Below, in pieces: positions 7,924 to 17,097 of a stretch of DNA of 64,000 nucleotides (the stretch's first letter is position 1; each line of letters starts with the position of its first letter). The stretch comes from JAJRXC01 sp047639555 (GTDB lineage Bacteria > Actinomycetota > Acidimicrobiia > Acidimicrobiales > Aldehydirespiratoraceae): the NCBI GenBank assembly GCA_047639555.1, contig JBLIOE010000021.1, positions 3,575-67,574 on the forward strand. Reading direction: 5' to 3'. Made by a program: the position numbers and the translations under genes. Below the pieces are notes generated by a model. It saw only the letters and a program-made list of their open reading frames with translations. It did no database searches and had not been told where the DNA came from.

Positions 7924-9696
7924 ATGGACCTGACCACCTCGATGCGCACCGACATGTGCGGGCAGCTCACTGCGGCCGACGTGGGCCGCACCGTCACCGT
8001 CTGCGGCTGGGTCGACAAACGACGCGAGCACGGCGAACATCTGGCCTTCATTGACATGCGCGACCGCACCGGCGTCGTGCAGTGTGTGATCAACAACTCG
8101 CACGACCTGCGCAGCGAATACGTGGCCAGCATGACGGGCGAAGTTCGGTTGCGGCCGAACGAAACCGCCAACACCGACCTCGCCACTGGCGAAATCGAAA
8201 TCGAGATCACCGATATCGAGATCCTGAACGAGGCCGAGCCGCCGCCGTTCCCGCTCGACGAGCGCACCGCGGTCGACGAGACCATTCGCCTGCGTCACCG
8301 CTACGTCGATCTCCGTAAAGACCGTATGCAGCGCAACCTGCGCACCCGGGCCACAGTCAACAGCGCACTGCGCGGCGCGATGGAGAGCCAAGGTTTTGTT
8401 GAAATCGAAACCCCGATGCTCATCGCTTCGACCCCTGAAGGTGCCCGCGACTTCGTCGTGCCGTCGCGCAAGGAGCCCGGTTCGTTCTACGCGCTGCCGC
8501 AGAGCCCGCAGCTGTTCAAGCAGCTCTGCATGGTCGGCGGGATCGATCGTTATTACCAGATTGCCCGCTGCCTGCGAGACGAAGATCTTCGGGCTGATCG
8601 CCAGTTCGAGTTCATGCAGCTCGATGCGGAGATGAGCTTCGTTGATCAGGAAGACGTGTTCACCGTTATCTCCCATGCGGTTGCTGAAGCGACGGAAGCC
8701 GTCACGGGCGAACGTCCTGCCGAGTTCCCGCGGATCACGTGGCTCGATGCCCAGGAGCGTTACGGCTCCGACAAACCCGACACCCGCTTCGGCATGGAGC
8801 TCGTCGAGCTCACCCCAATATTTGAGGGCACCGAAGCCCGCGTCTTCCAGGCGCCCTGCGTAAAGGGCATCCGCATGGAAGGCGGCATGGAGGCGCTCAG
8901 CCGCAACCAGATCGACGCGCTTGTCGAGACCTGCCAGCGCTGGGGGGCCAAGGGCCTCGCCTGGATGAAGGTCATCGACGGAGACGGTGTTGATGGGAAA
9001 AGTGGGCCCACCCTCGATGCCGGTGTGGCCAAGTTCCTGTCCGCCGACGAGAACGCGCAGCTCGTCGCGGCGCTCGAAGCGCAGGTCGGTGACATGGTGT
9101 TCTTGGTCGCCGACGAGCGGCGCCTGGTTCGTCACGTGCTCGGCCTGCTGCGGCTCGAGCTGGGGAAGCCGCCCGTCAACGAAGGCGGCCTCAACTTCCT
9201 CTGGGTTGTTGACTTCCCTCTCTTCGAAGGTCTGGGCGACAACGGTCAGCCCATCCCGGCGCACCATCCGTTCACGATGCCGCACGATGAAGATGTCCAC
9301 CTGCTCGACCAGGGCGGCGAAGCGCTGCTCGACGTCCGTTCGCAGGCCTACGACCTCGTCCTCAACGGCTGGGAGCTTGGCTCCGGATCGATCCGAATCC
9401 ACCGCTCCGACGTCCAGTCGCGGATCTTCGAGCTGTTGGGCATCGCCGCGGCGGAAGCGCAGGCGAAATTCGGTTTCCTGCTGGACGCGTTCCGCTTCGG
9501 CGCTCCGCCGCACGGTGGATTCGCGTTTGGTACTGACCGGCTGACCGCGCTTCTCGCTGGAGAAACAAACATCCGCGAGGTCATCGCGTTCCCGAAGACA
9601 CAGTCGGGAGCGGACCCGCTCACCAACGCGCCGTCACCGATCGACGCCGCCCATCTCGACGACCTCGGTCTTCGGGTGCTGCCCCGCGCCACCTGA
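7924..9696 (+). CDS. aspS: Aspartate--tRNA ligase
   Basis: A 590-residue bacterial-type class II aspartyl-tRNA synthetase: N-terminal OB-fold anticodon domain (GWVDKRREHGEHLAFIDMRD), catalytic core with LRHRYVDLR, the flipping-loop region SPQLFKQLCMVGGIDRYYQI, a GAD insertion domain in the middle, and motif 3 GFAFGTDRLTALLAG. Motif 2 reads RQFEFMQLD where RQPEFTQLD is usual, a small deviation next to the active site. It follows hisS closely and ends convergent with the minus-strand gene at 9727. Whether it also charges tRNA-Asn cannot be read from the sequence alone. Confidence 0.96.
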   Translation: MDLTTSMRTDMCGQLTAADVGRTVTVCGWVDKRREHGEHLAFIDMRDRTGVVQCVINNSHDLRSEYVASMTGEVRLRPNETANTDLATGEIEIEITDIEILNEAEPPPFPLDERTAVDETIRLRHRYVDLRKDRMQRNLRTRATVNSALRGAMESQGFVEIETPMLIASTPEGARDFVVPSRKEPGSFYALPQSPQLFKQLCMVGGIDRYYQIARCLRDEDLRADRQFEFMQLDAEMSFVDQEDVFTVISHAVAEATEAVTGERPAEFPRITWLDAQERYGSDKPDTRFGMELVELTPIFEGTEARVFQAPCVKGIRMEGGMEALSRNQIDALVETCQRWGAKGLAWMKVIDGDGVDGKSGPTLDAGVAKFLSADENAQLVAALEAQVGDMVFLVADERRLVRHVLGLLRLELGKPPVNEGGLNFLWVVDFPLFEGLGDNGQPIPAHHPFTMPHDEDVHLLDQGGEALLDVRSQAYDLVLNGWELGSGSIRIHRSDVQSRIFELLGIAAAEAQAKFGFLLDAFRFGAPPHGGFAFGTDRLTALLAGETNIREVIAFPKTQSGADPLTNAPSPIDAAHLDDLGLRVLPRAT

Positions 9697-9726
9697 GGCG
9701 GATTTCAGTTCCACCAGATCGCGGGC

Positions 9727-10320
9727 TCAAACGAGCTTGAGTTCGACCACCACGCTGTCCTTTGGGGCGCTGGGGTGGAGTTCAGCGAACACTTCTTCAG
9801 AGTCGGTCGCGGCGCTGACGATGCGCGCCCGCACGAGGTTCTGGCCTCGCTCGGCCCGGATGGAACGATCGTCGACGGGCGAGATCTCGTAGCCCAGCCG
9901 TTCGAGTTCATCGGCAATCGCTCCGCCGACTTTCGCGGGGACCTGATCGCGAGTGAAGAACGAGACCTCACGGGGATCGAGCGATCCGTTGCCCATCAGC
10001 GGCGCCAGGTCACACGGCATCGCGATGCCTTCAAGGGCCTCGGCCAGAGTCCGGGCTCGTTCGTTAAGAGGATCCGCGGGTGTGGTTACCGGCGGCGTCT
10101 CGGTAATCGTGTTGCCCTCGATTCGCACCGGAGGCACGGGCGGGGCCGGCGCGGGCGTCGCCGTCGCGTCCGGCGGTGGGGGAGGCGGGAAGTTGATTGG
10201 CGATCGGTCTGTGTCGGCGGCCATGGATTTCCACGAACCGCGGGTAACGCGTCGGCGCATCAGCACGAAACACGAGATAGCGAACCAGGACCAGAAGATG
10301 AGCGGAAGGAGGTCTCTCAC
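9727..10320 (-). CDS. Membrane-anchored protein with Pro-rich linker, function unknown
   Basis: I do not recognise this 197-residue protein. It begins with one hydrophobic helix (about residues 4-21) followed by Arg-Arg-Arg, so it is probably anchored with its bulk in the cytosol. A Pro/Ala-rich linker (about 43-65, six prolines in a row) leads to a mixed alpha/beta C-terminal domain of ~110 residues ending in a strand-like VVVELKLV. Composition and third-position GC look like real coding sequence, and the linker is a typical low-complexity protein feature. It is convergent with aspS and divergent from rarA. The GTG start at 10320 has no clear Shine-Dalgarno. Confidence 0.7.
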   Translation of the reverse strand: MRDLLPLIFWSWFAISCFVLMRRRVTRGSWKSMAADTDRSPINFPPPPPPDATATPAPAPPVPPVRIEGNTITETPPVTTPADPLNERARTLAEALEGIAMPCDLAPLMGNGSLDPREVSFFTRDQVPAKVGGAIADELERLGYEISPVDDRSIRAERGQNLVRARIVSAATDSEEVFAELHPSAPKDSVVVELKLV

Positions 10321-10384
10321 CTTGTGGCTATCGGCAGAATGACTTCGGTCCTGAGCATTGGGGTGCCGAACGGCCCAGACGCCC

Positions 10385-10390
10385 TAGTGT
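10385..10390 (+). promoter_or_regulatory. -10 box for leaderless rarA transcript
   Basis: TAGTGT ends 7 nt before the rarA GTG at 10398 in the divergent gap with the gene at 9727-10320. No convincing -35 was seen. Confidence 0.5.
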
Positions 10391-10397
10391 CGGCGCC

Positions 10398-11690
10398 GTG
10401 AGCGACGACCTCTTCAGTGCCGCAGCGCAGACCCGTTTGGAAGGCCGTTCACCACTCGCGGCTCGCTTGCGGCCCCGTGGCCTCGACGATGTGGTTGGCC
10501 AGCGCCACCTGCTGGCGCCGGGAAAGCCGCTTCGCGCACTCATCGACGGTGATCGATTGTCGTCCGTGATCTTCTGGGGTCCGCCCGGAACCGGCAAGAC
10601 GAGCCTGGCTCGGCTTGTTGCGTCAACCACCGACAAGGTGTTCGAGGAGCTTTCAGCGGTCACCGCAACGGTGAAGGACGTGCGCGAGATCATCGCGATG
10701 GCTCGCCAGCGGCTGGGCGAACGGGGCCAGGGCACCATCCTCTTCCTCGATGAAGTACATCGTTTCAACAAGGCCCAACAAGACACCCTGCTCCCCGCGG
10801 TGGAGGAGGGTCTGATCGTGCTGATCGGCGCGACCACCGAGAATCCGCACTTCGAAGTCAATCCGCCGCTGATGTCTCGGTCGACACTGTTTCGTCTGCA
10901 CGCACTCGAGGCCGATGACATCGCCGAACTGATCCGGCGTGGCCTCGAGATCGAGGGGGCCACCGCCGACGACGACGCGATCGAGCATCTTGCCGCGCGC
11001 AGCGGCGGCGATGGTCGTCACGCGCTGACCGGCACGGAAGTTGCCGTCGCCCTCGCCGCTGATCGCGGTCGCCCGCTCCACGTCACCCTTCCTGACGCGG
11101 AAGGCGCCGTGGATGCAAAGGCCGTGCGTTACGGCCGAGACGGTCACTACGATGTCGTCTCTGCGTTCATCAAGAGCATCCGCGGAAGCGACCCGCAGGC
11201 CGGTGTCTATTGGCTCGCTCGTATGCTCGAAGCGGGGGAGGACGCCCGGTTCATCGCTCGCCGGCTCGTCATTCTTGCCTCCGAAGATGTGGGCATGGCC
11301 GACCCACAGTCGTTGCTCATTGCGAACGCGGCGGCCCAAGCGGTGGAGTTCGTTGGACTGCCCGAGGCTCAGCTGAACCTCGCCCAAGCGGTGATTCACC
11401 TGGCCACGGCGCCGAAGTCGAACCGGGTGACTACCGCAATATTTGCGGCCCTCGAGGCGGCGCGAAGCGCCGGAACCGGCGAGGTGCCGCCTCACCTTCG
11501 AGACGGTCACTACCAGGGCGCCGCGAGTCTCGGTCATGGTGCCGGCTATCGCTTGCCGCACAACGACCCATCGGGCTGGGTCGATCAGAACTACCTGCCC
11601 GACGAACTCGCCGACCAGGTGTTCTACGAACCCTCGCCCCACGGCCACGAGGGCGAACTGGAAGAGAACTGGCCGGGTCGGCCGGGCTGA
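10398..11690 (+). CDS. rarA: Replication-associated recombination protein A (AAA+ ATPase)
   Basis: A 430-residue MgsA/RarA (Wrnip1-type) clamp-loader-like ATPase acting at stalled replication forks. It has the family start RLRPRGLDDVVGQRHLL, Walker A GPPGTGKTS, Walker B ILFLDEVHRFNKAQQD, sensor 1 IGATTENP, and the C-terminal tetramerisation domain with IKSIRGSDPQAGVYWLARML, DVGMADP and a final GYRLPHNDPSGWVDQNYLPDEL-type segment. Length matches the family. The stop is 4 bases before the start of the next, probably cotranscribed, lipoprotein gene. Confidence 0.95.
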   Translation: MSDDLFSAAAQTRLEGRSPLAARLRPRGLDDVVGQRHLLAPGKPLRALIDGDRLSSVIFWGPPGTGKTSLARLVASTTDKVFEELSAVTATVKDVREIIAMARQRLGERGQGTILFLDEVHRFNKAQQDTLLPAVEEGLIVLIGATTENPHFEVNPPLMSRSTLFRLHALEADDIAELIRRGLEIEGATADDDAIEHLAARSGGDGRHALTGTEVAVALAADRGRPLHVTLPDAEGAVDAKAVRYGRDGHYDVVSAFIKSIRGSDPQAGVYWLARMLEAGEDARFIARRLVILASEDVGMADPQSLLIANAAAQAVEFVGLPEAQLNLAQAVIHLATAPKSNRVTTAIFAALEAARSAGTGEVPPHLRDGHYQGAASLGHGAGYRLPHNDPSGWVDQNYLPDELADQVFYEPSPHGHEGELEENWPGRPG

Positions 11691-11694
11691 GGCT

Positions 11695-13323
11695 GTGTCC
11701 GCCAAGCCAATGCTCGCCAAGCCAATGCTCGCCAAGCCAATGCTCGCCAAGCCAATGCTCCGCCTCGTCGTTCTGACCGCCTTCGTCATTGTCGCCGGTG
11801 CCTGTGGCGGCGACTCCGGCGACAATGCCGGACCGACCACGAGCACGACGACCACCGCTCCGGCGACGAGCTTGACCTCCACGACAACCGAGGCACCGGT
11901 CGGCGACCTCGTGTTTGACATCGCGGCCGACGACCCTGCGGTGCAGCTTGTCGGACGGTGGGACATCTCGGATCCCGCCGCACCGGTCGCCCGTTGGGCG
12001 GGCGCGTCGATGTCGTTTCGTTTCAACGGCACCGCGGTGGGCGTGAAGCTTTTCAGCCAGGGGCAAGAAGAGTGGATTCGGGTTGTCGTGGATGGCGACG
12101 TGCTCGGCGCCCGGAACCTGCAGCTCACCGGTGACGACGGCATCGTGCCGATTACCCTCGAGCCGATCTTCGATGAGTTGGATGCCGGTTGGCACACGAT
12201 CGAGGTGATCAAGGAGACGCAGTTCTCGAACCTGATCTTCCGCGGTTTCATCGCGACGGGAACCGGCGAGACTGAGCCGGTTGATCCGCTCGAACGTCGC
12301 ATCGTGTTCTATGGCGACTCCAACCTGGCCGGCCATTCGCTCGAGAACGAACGTGATCAGGCCGATCCACACCTCGTCGGCACCTACTTCGGCTACGCGG
12401 GCATCACGGCCCGAATGTTCGCTGCGGATTTCCACAACATTTCGTGGAGCGGCAGCACTCTCTCGGGGGTGCAGGCGGTCTTTGACGCCGTCGACCGGGC
12501 GGCTCCGGAGGAGACATGGGAGCTCGATCGTTTCCCCGCTGATCTGGTGGTGATGAATCTGGGCGCCAACGACATCTACGGCACGACGCCGGACGCCGTG
12601 AAGGCCGACTATCTTTCGATGCTCGACACCCTTCGGGCCGGTCACCCCGGTGCCCATATCGTCGTCTACAACGCCTACGGCTGGTCCATCGATGAGCCGG
12701 CCAACTACACCCACGAACTGGCCGACCTTTGGGACGACGACAACTTCAGTGTGGCCACCTTCCCGTGGGTCTTCGAACAATTCCATGGCACCGAATATGA
12801 CCACGGTGGCATGGCGATGGTGCTCGCTGATCACATCGAGACCGTGATGGGATGGAAAGCCGCCGAGCAGGATGTGATGAGTGGGTTCGGTCGTGATGGG
12901 GATGTCGCCAACGGCGGATTTGAAGAGGTTGCTCCCTTCGGCGGGTTCGGCTGGCGCTACGTCGACGACCCGAACGTCGAGCGTGTCGTGTCGGACGGCG
13001 ACGCCTATGTCGAGCTCGGTGATGGGGCGTCGATTCACCAGCCGACCCCGGTTGGTCCCGGTGAGACGGTCACCGTGACGGCGCAGGTCTTCGGACACTC
13101 CAACGGAAATATCGAGATGACCGTGGACTTCCGCGACCAACAGCAGTGGTCAGACCCACTGTCCTCCACAACGAGCGCTTTTTCGATGCCTGATGAGTGG
13201 ACGGAGATCTCGATGGAGGCCATCGCCCCAGATGATCCCGCGGTCTTTCACACTCGGGTCACCTTTACCGCCGGTGACGGGTCAGTCGTGCGGCTCGACG
13301 ACGTGGTGCAGACCATCCGTTGA
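11695..13323 (+). CDS. Lipoprotein with SGNH/CE2-like hydrolase and C-terminal beta-sandwich
   Basis: A secreted protein of up to 542 residues. Four perfect 15-bp repeats at the 5' end encode AKPML four times, so starts are possible at GTG 11695 or ATG 11710, 11725, 11740 and 11755; all are in frame. A signal peptide ends in VAGAC, a lipobox, followed by a Thr/Ser linker. Next come a jelly-roll-like domain (about 80-190), an SGNH core with YGDSNLAG (nucleophile Ser) and NLGANDIYG, a likely catalytic His in YDHGG or ADHIE, and a C-terminal ~140-residue sandwich like carbohydrate-binding modules. The arrangement resembles CE2 carbohydrate esterases, so de-acylation of a surface or environmental glycan is plausible but unproven. 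Confidence 0.8.
   Translation: MSAKPMLAKPMLAKPMLAKPMLRLVVLTAFVIVAGACGGDSGDNAGPTTSTTTTAPATSLTSTTTEAPVGDLVFDIAADDPAVQLVGRWDISDPAAPVARWAGASMSFRFNGTAVGVKLFSQGQEEWIRVVVDGDVLGARNLQLTGDDGIVPITLEPIFDELDAGWHTIEVIKETQFSNLIFRGFIATGTGETEPVDPLERRIVFYGDSNLAGHSLENERDQADPHLVGTYFGYAGITARMFAADFHNISWSGSTLSGVQAVFDAVDRAAPEETWELDRFPADLVVMNLGANDIYGTTPDAVKADYLSMLDTLRAGHPGAHIVVYNAYGWSIDEPANYTHELADLWDDDNFSVATFPWVFEQFHGTEYDHGGMAMVLADHIETVMGWKAAEQDVMSGFGRDGDVANGGFEEVAPFGGFGWRYVDDPNVERVVSDGDAYVELGDGASIHQPTPVGPGETVTVTAQVFGHSNGNIEMTVDFRDQQQWSDPLSSTTSAFSMPDEWTEISMEAIAPDDPAVFHTRVTFTAGDGSVVRLDDVVQTIR
11701..11760 (+). repeat. Four perfect 15-bp tandem repeats over the lipoprotein start
   Basis: The unit GCCAAGCCAATGCTC occurs four times without a mismatch and each copy carries an in-frame ATG. 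Copy-number change would lengthen or shorten the signal-peptide n-region by five residues without a frameshift. Confidence 0.95.
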
Positions 13324-13365
13324 CCCATCCCCCGACGCGGTCGGCGGGAGGAGTTCACTGGAGCC

Positions 13366-13761
13366 ATGACTGCTACCGATCTCGCCGCCGTGATTGTTGC
13401 GGTGATCTGCCTGGCTGTTGTCGTCGTGCTTGTTGTCGCGGTGCAATCGCTCGTGCGTACGTTGCGCGAGCTGCGGGCCACGGTCGACGACCTGCGGGGC
13501 GCCACGCTGCCCATGGTGCACGACCTCCGCAGCACCGTGTTGAAGGCCGGCGACGAGCTCGAACGAGTTGAAAACGTGCTCGACCGGGCCGAGCGCATCT
13601 CCGCAACGGCCGACGTCGCCAGCCGTCTCGCGTACAAGGCCGTCGCTCCGCCGCTTATCAAGACCGCCTCGCTGGTGGCCGGAGCGGGCAAGGCCACATG
13701 GAAGATGCGCGGCGGCAAATCGCGCCGCCGGGCGATCAACGTTGGGAGTCGAGTCAAATGA
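13366..13761 (+). CDS. Small membrane protein, DUF948-like
   Basis: A 131-residue protein with one long N-terminal membrane helix (about residues 7-30) followed by an amphipathic helix of the kind seen in DUF948 proteins (LRELRATVDDLRGATLPMV, then LDRAERISATADV), and a basic C terminus. DUF948-type proteins commonly lie just before alaS in actinobacteria, which fits here. No enzymatic motif is present. Start ATG 13366 has purine-rich GGGAGGAG and GGAG upstream. It overlaps the next gene by ATGA, implying coupled translation. Confidence 0.8.
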   Translation: MTATDLAAVIVAVICLAVVVVLVVAVQSLVRTLRELRATVDDLRGATLPMVHDLRSTVLKAGDELERVENVLDRAERISATADVASRLAYKAVAPPLIKTASLVAGAGKATWKMRGGKSRRRAINVGSRVK

Positions 13762-14051
13762 AGCGTGTCTTCTGGTCGGGTGTTGGTTATGCCGCTGGTC
13801 TTGGAACCTCGGTCTATGTCCAACGTCGCGTACGTCGTGCCGTCGACCACTACACGCCGGAGCAAGTTCGCCACGATGTCAGCGAGAAGAGCCGGCAGGT
13901 GGTCGGAAAGGCCAAGGACGTTGTGATCGATCTGCGCGAAGCGGCCTCCGAAGGCGCTGATGCCATGCGCGCTCGCGAGCGGGAGCTCAAGAACGAGTTT
14001 GGCGGCGAGCGCGACCGGCACCAGCCGCGTACGCCCCGTATCCGGCACTAG
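13758..14051 (+). CDS. Small membrane protein, DUF6167-like
   Basis: A 97-residue protein starting at the ATGA shared with the preceding gene. A short hydrophobic segment at residues 4-20 (FWSGVGYAAGLGTSVYV) is followed by QRRVRRAV and a charged helical tail ending in many Arg and His. It resembles the small proteins (DUF6167 type) found between DUF948 genes and alaS in actinobacteria; that match is from gene context and general pattern only. Function unknown. Confidence 0.7.
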   Translation: MKRVFWSGVGYAAGLGTSVYVQRRVRRAVDHYTPEQVRHDVSEKSRQVVGKAKDVVIDLREAASEGADAMRARERELKNEFGGERDRHQPRTPRIRH

Positions 14052-14090
14052 CGGCGAGCCAATTCGTTCTTCGAAAACTGGCGGCGGCGG

Positions 14091-14096
14091 TAGACT
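14091..14096 (+). promoter_or_regulatory. -10 box for leaderless alaS transcript
   Basis: TAGACT ends 9 nt before the alaS ATG at 14106. There is no Shine-Dalgarno between, so the transcript probably begins at or very near the ATG. Confidence 0.5.
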
Positions 14097-14105
14097 GCTC
14101 CACTC

Positions 14106-16670
14106 ATGAAGGCCAATGAAGTTCGCCGCGCGTTCACCGAGTTCTTCTCCGAACGCGGCCACTCCCATCAGCCCTCCGCGTCCTTGATTCCGCACGACCC
14201 AACGCTGCTGTTCACGGTCGCCGGAATGGTGCCGTTCAAGACCTACTTCACTGGTGAGGAAACGGCACCGTTCAAGCGCGCCGTCACCGTGCAGAAGTGC
14301 GTCCGCGCCGGTGGCAAACACAACGATCTCGACGAGATTGGCCGCACTCTTCGCCACCTCACCTTCTTCGAGATGATGGGCAACTTCAGTTTCGGCGACT
14401 ACTTCAAGTCCGATGCTTGTAAGTGGGCCTGGGAGTTCGTCACCGAGGTTCTGGCTCTCGATCCCGAACGCCTCTGGGTCACCGTTCACCTCACCGACGA
14501 CGAGGCTGCCGCGATCTGGGAAAACGAAGTGGGTGTGCCCGCCGAACGGATCCAGCGGCTTGACGAAGACAACTATTGGAAGATGGGCGACACCGGCCCC
14601 TGTGGCCCCTGCTCGGAGATCTTCTGGGACAAGGGTCCCGAGTTTGGTGCCGACGGCGGCCCCGAGCATGGCGACGAAGATCGATTCATCGAGATCTGGA
14701 ATCTTGTCTTCATGCAGTTCGATCAGAACGAAGACGGTTCGAAGACACCACTACCGAAGCCGTCGATCGACACCGGCATGGGCCTCGAACGCACGGTGTC
14801 GGTCATGCAGGGCGTCGATTCCGTCTGGGACACCGACGAGCTGAGCGCGCTGCAGGCCGCGGCCGGGGGCCTCACCGGCCTCGATCTCGCGACGGTGGAA
14901 CCCGAGCAGCTCGTTTCGCTGCGAATTCTTGCCGATCACGCTCGGTCCACCTCGATGCTGGTGTCCGACGGCGTGTTTCCGTCGAACGAAGCGCGTGGCT
15001 ACGTGCTTCGTCGCATCCTTCGTCGCGCCGTTCGTCACGCCTACATCCTCGGTGTCGAAACCCCGGTCATGGGCGGCATGGTCGACGCGGTGGTCGAGAT
15101 CATGGGTGTCGACTACCCCGGGCTCGTCGAGAACCACTCCTTCATTCGCGACGTAATCGATCGCGAAGAAGTGCGCTTCCGCGAGACGCTCCGCACCGGG
15201 GAAGCGATTCTCGACGAGCAACTGAGCTCGCTCGCCGAGGGCGAGTCGCTGTCCGGCGACACCGCATTCTTGCTGCACGACACCTACGGCTTCCCGCTCG
15301 AAGTCACCCAAGAGATCACCGCCGAACGCAACGTCGACGTTGATGTCGAGGCGTTCCGTCGGGCGATGGCCGACCAGCAGCAGCGAGCCAAAGCTGGTCG
15401 TAAGGTCAGCGTCACGGGCGACACCGCGGGCCTGGTTGCGCTGGTGGAAGCCCACGGCGAAACAGTCTTCACCGGTCGTGATGAGGTCGCCACCGAAGCC
15501 ACCGTGCTCCATGTCGACGATGAGATTGTCGTGCTCGACCGCACTCCGTTTTATGCCGAGTCCGGCGGCCAGGTGGGCGACACCGGCACAATTCGCACCG
15601 AGACCGGCGAAGTCACTGTCGGCGACACGCGAGGCGGCGTTCCGGGCTTGAGCGTGCATTCGGTCGCATCGGTCAACGGCGCTATTGAGGTGGGCCAGAC
15701 CGCCACGGCCACCATCGACGACGAGCGTCGTTCGGCGATCCGGCGCAATCACACCGCCACCCATCTCCTTCACTGGGCGCTGCGGAAAGTGGTCGGCGAC
15801 CACGTGAAACAGCAGGGTTCGTGGGTCGGCCCCGACCGTCTGCGCTTCGACTTCAGCCACTACGAAGCAGTCACCGCTGAACAGATCGCGGAAGTCGAAG
15901 ACCTTGTCAACGCCGAGGTGCTCACCAATCCGGAGTGTCGTCACTTTGAGACCACGATGGACGAGGCCCAAAGCCTCGGCGCGATTGCCTTCTTTGGCGA
16001 CAAATACGGTGACATCGTGCGGGTGCTCGAAGCCGGCTCGAACTCCACCGAGCTGTGCGGCGGCACTCACGTGCGGGCCCTCGGCGACATCGGCGCCGTG
16101 AAGATCGTCTCCGAAGGTTCGATCGGCAGCAACATTCGCCGCATCGAAGCCGTCACCGGCATGACCACCATCGAATTGATGCGCGGCATCGACGCCACCG
16201 CGTCGGCGGCCGCCCGCGCCCTCAGCGTGCAGCCCGACGAACTGGCCGAGGGCATTGAGCGTCTCCAGGCGGAAGCCAAGGCGTTGCGCAACGAAGTCGC
16301 CAAGATGAAACAAGCGTTGGCTGTAGGGCAGGCTCCGGCCCTCGCCGGCCAGGCCGTCGATGGCGTGGTCGTGGCTCGCGTTGATGGCGTGGATCGCAAC
16401 GGACTCCGTGATCTCGCGGTGTCGGTTCGCGATCAAGAGGGCGTACATGCCGTCGTCCTCGGCGCCGAGCTCGATGGGGGCGGCGTTGCCCTCGCGGCAG
16501 CCGTTACTCCGGAGAGCGCCCACAATGCTGGGGTGCTGATCGAAGACGCCAAGAAGACCATTGGCGGCGGCGGCAAGGCCTCCGACGACCTCGCGGTTGC
16601 CGGCGGCAAGGATGTTGCCGCGCTCGACGGGGCCCTCGACCAAGCCCGCGCCGCGGCCGGAATCGGCTGA
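14106..16670 (+). CDS. alaS: Alanine--tRNA ligase
   Basis: An 854-residue alanyl-tRNA synthetase. The N-terminal class II core has FFSERGHSHQPSASLIP, MVPFKTYFTGEE and RHLTFFEMMGNFSFGDYFK. The editing domain carries RRNHTATHLLHWAL (HxxxH) and ELCGGTHV with the Cys and His that hold zinc. The C-terminal C-Ala domain (about 720-854) is Gly/Ala-rich with GGGGKASDDLAVAGG. Length is normal. It is followed one base later by ruvX. Its own -10 box 9 nt upstream separates it from the two small membrane-protein genes. Confidence 0.97.
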   Translation: MKANEVRRAFTEFFSERGHSHQPSASLIPHDPTLLFTVAGMVPFKTYFTGEETAPFKRAVTVQKCVRAGGKHNDLDEIGRTLRHLTFFEMMGNFSFGDYFKSDACKWAWEFVTEVLALDPERLWVTVHLTDDEAAAIWENEVGVPAERIQRLDEDNYWKMGDTGPCGPCSEIFWDKGPEFGADGGPEHGDEDRFIEIWNLVFMQFDQNEDGSKTPLPKPSIDTGMGLERTVSVMQGVDSVWDTDELSALQAAAGGLTGLDLATVEPEQLVSLRILADHARSTSMLVSDGVFPSNEARGYVLRRILRRAVRHAYILGVETPVMGGMVDAVVEIMGVDYPGLVENHSFIRDVIDREEVRFRETLRTGEAILDEQLSSLAEGESLSGDTAFLLHDTYGFPLEVTQEITAERNVDVDVEAFRRAMADQQQRAKAGRKVSVTGDTAGLVALVEAHGETVFTGRDEVATEATVLHVDDEIVVLDRTPFYAESGGQVGDTGTIRTETGEVTVGDTRGGVPGLSVHSVASVNGAIEVGQTATATIDDERRSAIRRNHTATHLLHWALRKVVGDHVKQQGSWVGPDRLRFDFSHYEAVTAEQIAEVEDLVNAEVLTNPECRHFETTMDEAQSLGAIAFFGDKYGDIVRVLEAGSNSTELCGGTHVRALGDIGAVKIVSEGSIGSNIRRIEAVTGMTTIELMRGIDATASAAARALSVQPDELAEGIERLQAEAKALRNEVAKMKQALAVGQAPALAGQAVDGVVVARVDGVDRNGLRDLAVSVRDQEGVHAVVLGAELDGGGVALAAAVTPESAHNAGVLIEDAKKTIGGGGKASDDLAVAGGKDVAALDGALDQARAAAGIG

Positions 16671-16671
16671 G

Positions 16672-17097
16672 ATGCGAGCGCTCGGGCTCGACCTGGGCTC
16701 CAAGCGCATCGGCGTCGCCGTCAGCGATTCCGATGGCACGTTGGCGATGCCGATCGAGGTGGTCAAACGTTGCGGTGATCGCCCCCGCGAGCATCGAGAG
16801 ATCGGCGCGCTCCTGGCGGAATGGGAGGCCGAAATCCTTGTTGTGGGCCTGCCGCTCAACATGGACGGATCCAAAGGAGAGATGGCAAAGAAGTACGCGG
16901 CCGAAGCAAAGGTGCTGGGCGACACCCTCGACGTGCCTGTGGTTCTCTACGATGAGCGACTGACAACCGTTACCGCGGAGCGATCCCTCATGGAACAACA
17001 GATGAAGGCCGATGCCCGCCGAAGCGTGGTCGACAAGGTTGCCGCGGCCGTGATGCTGCAGGCATGGCTCGACGGAGGGATGCCGCGTGACCGATAA
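16672..17097 (+). CDS. ruvX: Holliday-junction resolvase-like YqgF/RuvX
   Basis: A 141-residue RNase H-fold protein of the YqgF family, linked to pre-16S rRNA maturation and possibly recombination. It begins with ALGLDLGSKRIGVAVSD, holds VVGLPLNMDGSKGEMA, and ends with YDERLTTVTAERSL and the ARRSVVDKVAAAVMLQ helix, with the acidic metal ligands in place (Asp in GLDLGS, Glu in YDERLTT, Asp in SVVDKVAA). The ATG at 16672 immediately follows the alaS stop; the 3' end overlaps mltG by 11 bases. Confidence 0.93.
   Translation: MRALGLDLGSKRIGVAVSDSDGTLAMPIEVVKRCGDRPREHREIGALLAEWEAEILVVGLPLNMDGSKGEMAKKYAAEAKVLGDTLDVPVVLYDERLTTVTAERSLMEQQMKADARRSVVDKVAAAVMLQAWLDGGMPRDR

Noticed and set aside
9775..10401. 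A 208-codon plus-strand frame opposite the membrane protein gene
   Set aside because: Arg/Gly/His-rich translation without domains; the minus-strand frame has a membrane helix and Pro linker typical of a real protein.
11431..13140. A 569-codon open frame antisense to the lipoprotein gene
   Set aside because: The plus-strand frame has a signal peptide, lipobox and SGNH motifs; the antisense frame has none.
14751..16925. A 724-codon open frame antisense to alaS and ruvX
   Set aside because: Crosses two real genes, no domain, biased composition.
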